Assembly: GCA_009760855.2 (NCBI GenBank)
Contig: WPIO01000006.1
Span: 10,833,501 to 10,897,500 of the forward strand
Reading direction: 5' to 3'
DNA from: Cristatella mucedo
Lineage: Eukaryota > Bryozoa > Phylactolaemata > Cristatellidae
Length of the DNA stretch: 64,000 nucleotides
The translations under genes were made by a program, and so were the position numbers. The notes beneath the pieces were generated by a model. It was not told where the DNA came from and did no database searches. It saw only the letters and a list, made by a program, of their open reading frames with translations. Shown here piece by piece: positions 24,130 through 36,700 of this stretch (position 1 is the first letter of the stretch; each line of letters starts with the position of its first letter).

Positions 24130-26700
24130 TTTTGTATCTCCTTGTAACTCCACAAAGCCACAAAGAATAAGTATGTGTTACGTAGGAGAGTTTTCTACTG
24201 CCCACTCAAAGTCTAGCCTGCTTTTCGTACGAATACGATACAAACTAAATTTTGAGCGTGTGGTGACGGTTACATTGCCTATTATAAGAGCAAAATCTGC
24301 GCATCGTGCCGCACGCTTGGGGTGTCCTTTGAGTAGGAGTACGATTTTGTCGTAAGTTATTTGAAGGAAATTGTACGACATCAAGGATCGAATGTCTGCT
24401 GTCAGCACAGAAGTGATAGCCGATGCCATCAACGCTAATCACTGTCTCCAGAAGCTCGGTATAAATGGAGAACAGCAGAGGACCGAGAACGGATCCTTGT
24501 GAGACTTCACATTTTACCGGTCTGCCGAATGACACTTAGCACCACCGACACATATTGAACATGACCAGACAAGTATTTTTTGAACCACGTCTGCCTGACC
24601 AATATTTATTCTCAATCTTTCAAGTAGGATATCCTGATAAAATTAGAGCCAGGACAGTAACATTTACGCCATCATTGCTGCTTAGGATGCCGTTGGTCAT
24701 ACGGAGGAAGCAGTTTCAGTGGTGTGGTGTCGCTTGAATCTAGACTAAAATTGTTCTGACAATCCGTTCTTTTCAACGTGTACTACAAGCTGCTTAGCAA
24801 AAATATTTTCAAAAATCTTAAAAAAATAATAAGGAAATAAAATACATAAAAGGAAGAAGTGAAATTGGGTGATAGTTTACAAGGATTTCTTAATCCAATC
24901 TAGGCTTTTTAATTATTTGACTAAAAATTGCCGATTTGAAAGATTTTGGAACAGCCTCATTATCCAGAAAAAACACATTAAAAACTAGAGATGTGGCTGG
25001 ACTAAGTTTGTCCGCCAACAAAGACCACAGAGGAAATGTTTCAGGGTCTTCATGATTCAAGCTCTTTTTACCAGATTTTATTAAGGTAGCAACTCCATTT
25101 ATAGAAACTCTTGACGATTTCTTAGGGAAGGCACAGATTGCGACTCAAAAATTCGCTTTAGTTGGAGGTGGTGGCTTTATCGAGGCCTAATATGTGTAAC
25201 GCAGTAGGCTGAAAACTTATTGGCCGAACCACTACTAACCAGGTAGTGAGACTCTTGGAATATGGAAGCAAATGATTCACTATCTTATAAATTTGCTCGG
25301 GTCTGACTGGCAGATATTCAGCTTTCGAGTTCAAAATGAAGCCCTGGCTTTTTAAGCTTCCGAATGTAGACCAAGAGGAAATCTTTGAAAACTGGCCATA
25401 TCGTCGTCAGACTCAGATTTCTTAAAGCGGCGTTCAAGGATCTTTTATGAAAGTTTTTTTAGTAAAGGAATTGTAGTTCGTATGTATTGTATGCAGGCTC
25501 CTCTGATAAGCCACTGGTGAGCTGTTAGAAGTACCACCGAGAGGGGCCGGTGCACAGCTGTGGTCCGCCTGTGATGTGGTATGGACACAGGCCGGTAACC
25601 AGCTGGTGGCCAGATGGTGGATTCACCATCAGGGTCGGCCAGTGCACTGCTGTGGTCCGCCTTTGATGTGGCATGGACCAGCTGGTGGCCAGATGGTGGA
25701 TCCACCATCAGGGTCGGCCGATGCACAGTTGTGGTCGATGAGTCATCGGAGATGACCAGGGGAGGGGAGTCGTGCGAGGGCAGGGACTGAGGGGAGCCGT
25801 GCGCTCTGGGGCTCCATGCGTTAGTAATAAACTGTCGGTGTTGGGCATCGGCTGTCTCTCTGCTGTGCGAACAAACCACAGGAATCACCACTACTCTTTA
25901 CATGGACAGAATGTAGGGGAACATGCTCGTTGAGAGTACTCCTACGTTTCGAATTTATGCATCCATGACGGTATCGAGTCTGTCGGCAGAAACTGGGTGC
26001 AGATCAAGAAGACCTGTATCATGGACAGATTAAAAAAATTCCTCAGGATTAGTGCTTTTCAAGTTGAGTCGTCGAAAAAACTCCATTACCCTGCACATAC
26101 AATAAAACAGGAACAGTATACGAGATTAAGTAATGATCCAAGATGGTAGTTGGGCAAACAGTAAGGTCAGTGCGGCAGACATAATTTTCGATCGCGAAAT
26201 TAAGGGCATGGCCGCCGATGTGAGTCGCAAGGCTAACGTGTCGGACAAAACCGAAGTTCTCTAGACTCTAGAATTCTCTAGAATTTGCGTACCTGACTGT
26301 TGCTATGGTCTTCAATGTGAATTTCAAAGTCTCTAACAATCAATAAAGGTCTGTCGCACTCGAATATTCTTGTGAGGAAGTCTGAAAACTCCTCCGTAAA
26401 CAAGGCCAGACAGCTAGAAGAGGGTCCGTAGATCACAACCGTGAGAGGCAGGGTCTTTGATGGCGATCTGATAGCAACCGATTCAAACGATGGCTCATCC
26501 GAAAAACTGCAGATCCTTTAGCCAAGAGATTCACGAGCGACGACAGCAACACCACGTTGTCCAAACGCACGATCTGAAAGAATGAGAACTCGGGTGCAGC
26601 AATCTTGCTTCTTCCGTCGTCTCTACGGCCTGCTGATGCTGGCGTGCCCATGACGTTACTACCGCATGGTAAGCAAATCATTCGACTTTTTGCTTTCGTC
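24130..26700 (-). mobile_element. Degraded, nearly full-length LINE A
   Basis: Reading leftwards, 26600-26290 has endonuclease-like text (RGVAVVARESLG; LTVVIYGPSSSCLALF; CDRPLLIV). 24540-24240 has RT-like text (VSQGSVLGPLLFSIYTELLE; IGYHFCAD). 24240-24135 is the family 3' end. Frames are broken throughout. A non-LINE block with tandem repeats (about 25440-25900) interrupts it. Confidence 0.65.
25551..25740. repeat. Tandem repeat of about 80-95 bp, just over two copies
   Basis: gtggtccgcctgtgatgtgg recurs as gtggtccgcctttgatgtgg, and ccagatggtgga with accatcagggtcggc recurs too. A third partial copy starts at 25720. It sits inside the degraded LINE A. Confidence 0.8.
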
Positions 26701-26924
26701 TCTTGGATATGCTGAAAGCTGCGTGATAAAACTCACTATTCGCGACCAGATTTGTGTCAAGTTTGAGACCTACACTTGCGATGCTGTGCTTTAAGCTAAC
26801 GAGGTTTATTAAATTCGCAGTGCACTCTCTTCATCTTACGGAAAAACAAATCTTTCGCTGGATCTGCTGATTTTTCATTTTCCAATCATACTAAATGGGC
26901 TGAAACCTAGTAATAGTAGTAGTA

Positions 26925-27185
26925 ATAATATTAATTCGTCATTGCACAGTGAGAGAACTAAATTTCTATCCAGACGCTTTGCAACTTCTACCAGAGAGGT
27001 AATAGCCATCGATAAAGATATTTCAGGTCACATATTTAGACAAGCATGCAAAAGCACACGCAAAGACACTCAATACCATTTGTTAGTTTGATCCTTGGTT
27101 AGTATCATGCACTGAACCATACGCACGTAAGCATGCACTAGGCACAGGGAAAGTTGAGCGGAGCATTAAGGGAACCAAGAGGCCG
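26925..27185 (-). repeat. Repeat C (LINE B-related 3' region), copy 1
   Basis: Shares the landmarks aagcatgcaaaagcac, gttagt...ccttggttagta and catgcactgaa with copies near 31000, 44050 and 58150. The gene-strand end again carries the tail motif agagaactaaatttctatcc. Confidence 0.55.
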
Positions 27186-27596
27186 AATGATTTCAAAAGC
27201 CCCGTATTACCGCGATTTCTCTCTCAAAAGACGTTGGGAGACGCTTTTATTGAAGGAGACCAGCTTACACCCTGTTAAATACGTTTGGATGAGTATAAAA
27301 ACAGCCTGAAATAGCAGCTAGTTACGGTTCAGAACATCCGTCAACTTATATCGGCATCATTTTTTTGTACATGGCATTATCATGGATAAGAAATTGAGGG
27401 CGCAAGGGATCTAGTAAAACATTTTAATATGGAATCTCGAAGCACTCAGGACAAGCGGAACTCTCGTCGTGCGGAAGCGGAAATGCGCTCTTTGGTTTAG
27501 AAGGTTCGCAATCCTGGCACATGGCCTCTATTTAGGGTTGACCTCCGTTGACCCATCTTTGTTCGTGACTTGGCGCACCGACTCTTATGAAAAGCG

Positions 27597-27721
27597 ATGA
27601 AAGTCTACGCGGTACTGCCGGCTGGTGGCACTGGAGAACGGTTCCGGCTGTCCGTCCCCAAGCAGTTCCATTTCGTCCTCGGTCGACCGCTAATCAGCTA
27701 CACCCTGGCGTCGTTCGAGAA
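27597..27721 (+). CDS. CRPPA: CRPPA exon 1 (start, CTP-binding loop)
   Basis: The ATG at 27597 opens [16 protein letters not shown], followed by PKQF and RPLISYTL, the nucleotide-binding loop of IspD-type enzymes. An in-frame TGA sits at 27588. The donor is gagaa followed by gtgagc, phase 2. Confidence 0.92.
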
Positions 27722-30700
27722 GTGAGCCAGCTAGTTGCACGCGGTCAGGTTGCCGCTCGTTAGGCGATGCGCAGATGATTTTCAGATTCACTCGTCATAT
27801 ACTAGGTGATGCGCTGCTGGCTTCTCATTGGCCGGCCACTCGTTGGTGCTCTCAATGCTGATCTCCGAGCCTGCTGACGTCTCGAAGCCAATGATTAGTA
27901 GTTTACCTGCGTTAAAGGCGACACGCTGCTCGGAAGAGATAGCGTGCACAGTCTTTTCGCTGTCTAGAATTAGCGAGCTAAGGAGAGCTTTTATCATCGC
28001 TGAGAAGTCTCAGTTGATGCCGTGCCCGTCGGCTGCACTTCGTACAGTGCAGCCGACGTCGAATCGTGAGCCGAGGAGCACTTCCGATTGGCTATTGACA
28101 GCTTGAGGTGCACGGTCGTGTAATATTTAGCATTGTAACCTGGCTTGAATTGCTTGACCATGTAACGTATCGGGAAGGAGTAATGTTCTGCGAAAGCAGC
28201 CAGTTCAGGACTCGGTAGTATGGCCATGTTAGGCTAGGCTAGTCTAGAGCAAAGAAGGCACGCGGCTGCCAAGGCGGTCAAATGTCTGAGCAAGCCAGTA
28301 ACGGCTGGCTGGACGCGTTCGGCGATATCGTTCGTTAAATAGCAGACTCGGTCAGAGTATAATAGCTAAGCGATGGTCAACTTGTGTAAGGTCGTCACGT
28401 GTTTCGATGGACAGGTCTTTCAACCGGCGAAGGCGCCACCCGATATCGATCACGATGCTCTTGCTTGCTCAATGTTCAGGTCATAGAGTAGGCAAATTGT
28501 TGGTAACGCTTGGATTGTATTAGCAAGCGGACTCCCAGCAGAGCAGAGCGGGGGGGGGTGTGCCCATGGCAATGCGGGCCTAGATATTTAATAACATCAC
28601 TGGCTGTCTTGTTGGGCAGTGCCGACCTTGCTATGTATGGCAGCACAGGGAGACCACTGCGACCAATTTAGTCGTCGTCCTGAGTAGATTGTCATCATCA
28701 GACCTTAGGGTGAGCATGTTAAGGTATGACCACGCACCAGCATCTTTATTCTGTCATTATATCGTAGTAACTGCAGTAGTAAGGCAAGCCGCCACAGCGG
28801 GGAGGCTACGGGGGTAGTGCTGAGCTTAACTTGGGCTGAGCTGAGCAGCTGCCTCACTTTGCCAGCAGCTGTCTTCTGATGGGGGGGAGGGGCCACTTGG
28901 CCGTGCGACTAGCTGTGCAGGGCACAGTAAAAAGACAATCTTAGCTGCTTAAACGGCCTCTTTTTGTATAGCGACAGAAGAGCCTTTAGGGCTATCACCA
29001 CCGCTTGCAGTGGCGATTAAGGATCGCCCACCGCAGGAATCGAACCCACGACCTCGGGACCGAGGTCATGAAAGCAACCACCTTATGTAGTGTGCCATCA
29101 CGGCTCACTGGCAGCCAGGTACTTTGCTTCCGAAAGAGCTGCACGTACCGTATGCGATGTTTGGCTGTGTGCTGATTGCACTAGTGCAGTGGTGGCGGCA
29201 GCCTAGGGATGGCTGGGATTTCAGGATCGAGTGGATTGAGAAAATCGTCGTCACCGTTGCTCCGGAGCACGTGTCCACCTTGGAGGCAATTGCAAAGGAA
29301 TTTCTCCACACGTCGAAAATGGTCATCGTGCCAGGTGGCTTGACCAGGCACAGATCTATAAAAAGTGGGGTCGACTATATCGAGAGTGGTAATCAGCCGA
29401 TGCCAGTTGCTATGGCGCTAGCGCCCGTGCGCATGCGTGCACAGGGGCTTGACCAGCGCCGCCTGATGTTTGCTCTGCGGTGCCTCTCTCTCTCTCCCAC
29501 TCTCTCTGCCTGGCAGCGTACGCTGGAGATCGTCCTGACGTTGTCATCGTCCACGATGCTGTGAGGCCATTCACCATGGAGGAGGATCTGGCATCGGTAG
29601 TCGATGCAGCGTACACACACGGTGTAAGTCGCATTCGCCCTCTCGCTCGGTAGGGCTGGCGCTAGCCTGCGGGCAACTGCACTGCCGCCGGCCTGCAGAG
29701 CCTGCTTTCAGTAGCCACGCGATGAAGTAGCAGCACGCAGCTTGTCTCGTGCGGCGTGGGCGCAGCCTGGTAGTAAGCTCTCGCCGACCGGCAGTGAGCC
29801 GTGGTCCCACTCGGTGGACGACTGTTGATTTGGCGGCAGCAGCACCAGCGGCAGCACCGATTGTGATCGCAGGCAGCTGGTGTGGTGAGACCTCTAGTGT
29901 CAACGGTTGTCGCGGTCGACAAGGACGGCTTCTTGAGCACATCATTGGATCGAGGTGCCTACAAGGCCAGCGAGATGCCGCAGGCGTTCCAGTACGAAGC
30001 GCTTTGCACCGCCTACGAGAAGGTAGTGAACCGAGCGGAAGACAGGTCGCCTCGCTGTCATCGCAGCACTTCTGCTGCTCGTTGTACGAGTTTGCAGTGC
30101 TGACTGTCGCTACTTCCTACTGCCACTGCTGCTGCTGCTGCCTGACACTGTGGCTGCTGTTGCTTCAGTCTGCTACTTATGTATCCATAGTTACCATCGC
30201 TCTGCTTCTATCACCCTGCTTATTGTCCAATCGAGTAGCATCGTGGACTGTTTTAATCCCAAATATATATATATATGTAATATATATATATAATAATATA
30301 ATATATATATAATTAATTTGTATAGCGCCACACGAGAACTTAATCTCTATTCAGGCGCTTCACATATGCCTCGGGGCTCGAGCCCACGACCTCAGCCAGA
30401 CCTTGGTCGGGGGCGAGCACATTAACCACCGGGCCAAACCAGCTCGGCTCGCATAAGCTCTTGGCTGCGATTGCCTTGACTTCATCATGTCTTCCTTTTA
30501 TTTCCTGCTTCGGCTGTGATTCACCGGGATGGTCACAGTACAGTCAGTTCAGCCACTTGTACATCTACATTCACGGTATTTATTCAGCTTTGTGCCGTTT
30601 GCCAACAGCACAGAGCTATGTGCACATCCCTTTGTCATTCCAGCACCCACAGAGCATGTCTTAAATGTGAACCACCCCATGAAGATAAATGACATGTTTG

Positions 30701-33700
30701 CATTTTACCTTGCTGTCCTTGCATTGAACTACGTTGATATGAGCATCGTTCGTGTAAGTATCACCAATTCTGGAATGCAGAATATACCTGCGAAAAATCA
30801 TGGAACAATCTATTTAAAAATGTAAGACAAGAGTTTAAGATACTTTGAACACTTTTAAATATTATGGATAAAGTAATTAAAAAATGAATAATAATATTAG
30901 TTTGTTGGCATTGAATAAGGGGTAGTAAGATAACTTAATCTCTATGTGTTATACAACTCTCTGCAAGATAATCAGTACCCACGGGTTAGTGTCATGTTCG
31001 GTATCAAGAATACAAAAGCAGACAAGTATCATGCTTAGGCCAGCATGCTAAAGCAAGCATGAAGGCATTAACGGCCACCGGTTATTAAGACCTTTGGCTA
31101 GTAACATGCCGTGAGTCATGCACATGTAGGCACCCAAAGCACACAGGAACACAAAAGACAGGTTAACTGGGGTAAAGAGAAAGCCGAGTAGAATAGTCAC
31201 GTGTTGAGCTGAAATGTAAAAACTAAGAATATCAATTTATTTAAAACTAAAGCTATTTTGCGGGTAGATACTTTTCTTGCGATTTTGTGCAGAGAAATTT
31301 AATATGAAAATTAAAGACCATTCATATAAGCATTTAGCTGCACAAGTGTTCTGCTGCAATGACTCACCGACCGACAGACCGGTGCTATGTCCCGATCAGG
31401 CACTTTATTTTTATCTATTGCATTCGGAATAATCTCCACGCCATATACATGCGTAATTACTTAACATGCTAATCAAAAGCTTTACTCATAACTGTTTTAT
31501 AATTTGATGTTCAATTTCAATTATGAGAGTGCATAATTGAAAGCATAAAGTTGCTGTAAGAGCATAATTCAATTATGAAATTGCCACAAATGCCAATTAT
31601 TGTATTATCTCTCTCTCTCTCTCTCTGATTTACTTTTCCATGACACTCATCGTGACTGTAATATTGCATTAGTACTATAAATATCATAATGTGCACTGAA
31701 TAAGTATGACGTCAACCACTTGTGTTTGATGACCCACGGCCTTACACGTAAAAGCATTTGAGAATGGAATATGCCAAAGATTGCTCACAAACCACGATTC
31801 ACCCAGGCTTACCGCAGTCGCTCTCCAACTAAAAAGTAGTAGTTCAAATGCATTCCTAGATGTTACTGCTGTTGCTAATATTCGTGAATTATGCATTAAC
31901 AAAAGAAAAGCGCCCCGAAGCCGACGCGGTGGCCGGGGCCGCCAGCTGAGACGCCGCTCGTTTGGTTGGGCACTTTGACCTGAGTTACCCGCTCGCTTGG
32001 TATTCCTGTCTCCAACCGCTCGGCACGCTCCCCCACATGGGTGTCGCTGTAAATCCCTCTAACTTAGTGGTCACCGGGCCTGTTATAACTTCTGCGGCCC
32101 AACTTAACGCTTGTCTATGGGATCCTCGCTTAATGTGCAATAAACCTCTGGTAATAAGCAACCTTATTTCTGAAAATATGCTTGACCTGCTCAGTAGTCT
32201 ATCGCCCAGCAGGTACCTAATCCTCCTTTACCTCAGATTTCTCCGATATCATTTCGTTTCTGTGTGCAAGAAATCGATCTTTCCTCGTTATGTACGATTT
32301 CAACATTCACTTTGATAACTTATCTGATGCCTTCAGCACTGAATTTCCTGCATTGACTGACTCATTATCTCTTGTCACTCATGTGCATGGCCCTACTCAC
32401 ATCAAGGGAAACACACTCGACCAAATTTTCTCATATAATTGTACTTTGTCATCACCAATTATTAGCAAATCTTGTTTATTTGACCACATGCAGATCTCAC
32501 TCAGTCTACAAAGTGTGCCCTCCTCCTCTAAAATCACCTGTAAATTGCGAAAACCTCAAGACCCTTGATGTCAATACTGTCCCTGCGATAATATCTGCCT
32601 CAGCTCTGCTGCTCAGTCTCTATTTCGATCTGTCATGATTGGTAGATAGCTACAACACGACACCCGCTGACATGCTCGACGAGTTAGCACCTCTGAGTAA
32701 GCACACTGTGTGCCCTCGCCTAGACGGCCTATGGTTTACCGCAGACAGTAAACCTAGGTCTACTAAGCGCTAGCTTGAAAAGTGTATGAGGACTACTGTA
32801 GGTCGTACCAATCTATCCTAGCAAAGGTTAAGCCTAGCTTTTATAAAAACATTGTTGAATCACCGATGCACAATCCAACAATGCTGATGTCGACGATCGA
32901 CCATCTCTTCAACCACTCCCAGGTTAGCTTCTTACCCGATGATCCCTGTGATAGCCGATCGCTTCTCTAGCTACTTTGTCCAGAAGATCGACAAGAGATG
33001 TCCATCCCTGCGATGGCAGCATCCATCCTATAATGCAGTTCCCCCGATTCCTTGCAGAACCTCAATATCTGCATTCGAGCAGGTCACTAGTGACCTCGTC
33101 CTAAAGCTCATATCTGAATCAAAGAAGACAACTAGTCCTTTGGACCCTATTCCCACTGTCCTGCTCCTGCGTTGCATTGATCTGCTGCTGCCATGCATAA
33201 TCATTAATGTCATTAGCCTCAGGTCATGTCCCAGCACCTTTCGAAAAAGCTGTAGTCGGGCCACTACTCAAGAAAGCAACACTAGACCAAGAGAACTTGA
33301 GCAACTACTGCCCAGTCTTCCATCTACCATTCCTATCAAAGACACTGGAACTAGTCTTGGCAGACCAGCTTAACGCATGTATTGAAACTGCATACCTTGC
33401 TAATAAGTTCCAGTCTGGCTTTAGAGCTGATCACTCGACAGAGTCAGCATTGCTTCGGGTGTGCAATGACCTACTTAGGAATGCAAACATGGGTAGAGTA
33501 TATCTGCGTGCTTTGCTTGATCTTTTTGCAGCTTTTGGTACTATCGATCACCAAGTCCTTGTTGAGCGCCTGGGCATCACTGGAACTGCACTGCCATGGT
33601 TCAGTTCCTATCTCAGTGGGAGGCTTCAGAGTATTGATGTGAATGGGCAAAGATCATCCGAGGTACCTCTGAAATATGGAGTACCCCAGGGTTCCATGCT

Positions 33701-36700
33701 TGGTCTGGTTCTTTTCATGATTTATACTCTCCCTCTTGCCGATGCGATTGCCAAGCACAATTTAGGATTTCAATTGCATGCAGATAACAACTCAGTTGTA
33801 CCTTTGCTTTGATCCCTCCCAGCCTTCGAGCACCTCGAATTCTCGAAACTTCCTTGCTGCATGTATTGATGACATCCGCACATGGATGACAGCAAATTTT
33901 GTTAAATGGAATGTTGATAAAACTAACTTACTAGTTATGGGCAAACCAAGTGTGATTCAGAAATTGTAAAAGCTAACGCTCAAGATCGGCTCTGTCAGCA
34001 TATCTTCTGTTAAATCTGCATGAAATCTAGATGTCATGTTCCAAAGTGACCTTTTGTTAGACGACCACATCAGCCCTACAATCAAGTTGTCTACTATCAG
34101 CTACGCAACATTGCTAAAATTTGGGCTTGTTTAGATAAGGGTACCACATCTAAGTTGGTCATGCATTTGTGAAATCCCATCTGGGCTTCTGTAACTTGCT
34201 GCTTGCTGGTCTACCGGCATGTGCAATCAGGCACTTACAGCTGGTGCAAAACTCTGCAGCTAGGCTTGTTTGTCGTGAGCATCACAGTTTCTGCATCACA
34301 CCACCTCTTGCCGACCTGCACTGGCTACCAGTCGAACAACGGATCGACTTCAAGGTTTTGTCGCTCACTTTTAGGTCACTTCATTCTTTGGCTCCAGCCT
34401 ACCTATCAGATCTACTCCCCCCCCCAGGCTCAGCATCGTACCACCTGCTTTTCGGAAGCTACCTATACCTCGTATAAACCTCAAATCCTTTTGAGACCAT
34501 ACCTCTAGTTCGTATGCTCCCAAAGCCTGGAACTCACTCCCGACTGACGTCACGACGTCCCTAACTTGAACACATTAAAAAAAGTTTAAAAACACACCTA
34601 TTTAGGACAGCATTTAGTGGGTCTCTGTGATTCGTCCTTGATGTGCTTATGCGTGGTGATACTGTGCATGCTGCCACTAACCACAGTTACATGCTGACCC
34701 TGTGTATACCACCCCTAACCATTTCACTTTTGTTATTTATTGAGCATGCTACCACTAACCATTCGATCGTGTTTCCTTTGCAGCAAATGTGAAGTGCCTA
34801 GAAAGAGATTGAGTTCTCTGAGGGTGCTTTATCAAGTGTATTATTATTATTATTATTATTGTGTGATTAGCATCCTTTTGCTTCCAGAGCCCCCAGCTGC
34901 TGTGGGCAGGCGTATGCGTAAACCCTCTTGTTTACAAGTTAACAATAAATCCGTGACCCGTGCATTTACGACAATTGAAGTCTGGAACTGCATTTACCTT
35001 TATAAATGGCCAATCGATGGTGTGCATTTGCCGTCCGATAATTTTACCGACAGTCCATTTGGTGAAAGATTTTTATGCAGCATATGCTTGCTCGGGAGGA
35101 AAGTTTTTTTGCAATTCCCGATGAGAACTGGTTTTGGCAACTGACTGCTCACACTACACTCCCTCAGAAATGATGAAGATGGATGAAGTGGCTAAATCAA
35201 AGGCCAGATCGGTGCCCATCGTAAGATGTGTCGAAGCAACACGAACCTGCAGTTATATCTCCAGGGTGATAGTATGGACTTGCTTCCATGTTCCTACCAG
35301 CCACTTGCATCCATAGAAACAGATGGCTGCCTCTTGAAACTTGTTGATGCTGCGCTGCCTCAATGGACGTCGAGGAATGGCCCCCACCCCACTTCGAGTA
35401 CTATTCAAGTTCCTGGAGGAGACCTCTGGCAAGGCTGTCAATGTCGGATACGGACCGAAGGAGGCACTATCGGAGCACGGCATTCATAGAAAAGCCAGCA
35501 AATGTAAACCTCTAATTAGCAAGCTGCAACGAAATGGCCGTCTGCTCGTGCACTGCGACTCGCTCACTTTATTATAATTCTCGATTGAGGCACCACTCTT
35601 TAGACAAAGGCAAGCAAATTCACAGCCTTCGGTAGATGGCAAGCAGACAGACAACATTTGTCTGACAACATTTGTCCTCCATAGAAAAAGCGAACAGTGT
35701 CATTCTTACTGCTTGCGTTTCAAATCTCGATCATAGGTCACGTGTTGGACAGAGGTGCTGCAGGGCAGTGGATGCAGTTCGAACTGTGCTCGACAAGCTT
35801 TCTGATGACTATTGCAGTGTGCCGAGTTTGATCTGGAGTACGGTACCGAGTGCCTGCATCTCGTGTCCAAGTACGCCAAGGCCCGAGTGAAACTGCTGGA
35901 CGGTGGCGAGAACTTGTGGAAGGTGACCTATCGAAAGGACGTCTACGCTATGGAAGGCATGCTCAAGGGTAACGAGCCAGCAATGGCGAAACAGTAGCAG
36001 CATCATTGCTTTCGGTCGACGCAGCAGCAGCATGCAGTTCGATGACTTTCTTTGGCTGGCAACTGTCGGCTGACTCAACCGCCTTATTTACACATCTAGC
36101 TGCAGAAGGGTCGCCCAAGATCACCCTGTGGGGGAGGGGCACTTGCAGTGGGTGATAAGGTATTGCCTGCTGTAGGACTCGAACGCACGACTGGGTAGGG
36201 GGGCTTGCGAAGTTTGAGCACCATGTGCTCCCCTCTAATGTCGTGATGCTGGGAGAGTCCGGGTTGAATGTCATGTCTGTGTCCTGTGATCAGACCGCAG
36301 CTCCCTGTGCCTTGTACAAAGAAGGGTTTATTCTAAGTGTATGCTGGCTGCTGTGTGCATGTCTTGGCTCTTTGTTCTGTGCCACTATCTGCTCCTCCCT
36401 GCTCTGCTCCTCCCTGCTCTGCTCCTCCCTGCTCCTCCGAGCTCTGCTCCTCCCTGCTCTGCTCCTCCCTGCTCTGCTCCTCCGAGCTCTGCTCCTCCCT
36501 GCTCTGCTCCTCCCTGCTCTGCCTCGTGTTCTGCTCGAACCGGTAAATCTCTGTAATGTTGAGAACTAGAAAACTAGGTGTCGTCCGATGATGTAGTTGG
36601 TGCCTAAAGTAAGGTCAGCTAAAATTCGTGTGAATATTTGCATCCAGGTCAATGTATTAGTTAAAAAACGAGATATAGAGGTCTTGTTTGTTCATTCACT

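Noticed and set aside
25521-25911. Possible solo LTR (TG...CA ends, AATAAA near 25826)
   Set aside because: No target-site duplication, primer-binding site or second copy; better described as a tandem-repeat block in LINE A.
36361-36530. CRISPR-like array
   Set aside because: Repeats are contiguous 15-bp units without spacers in an animal intron; it is a minisatellite.
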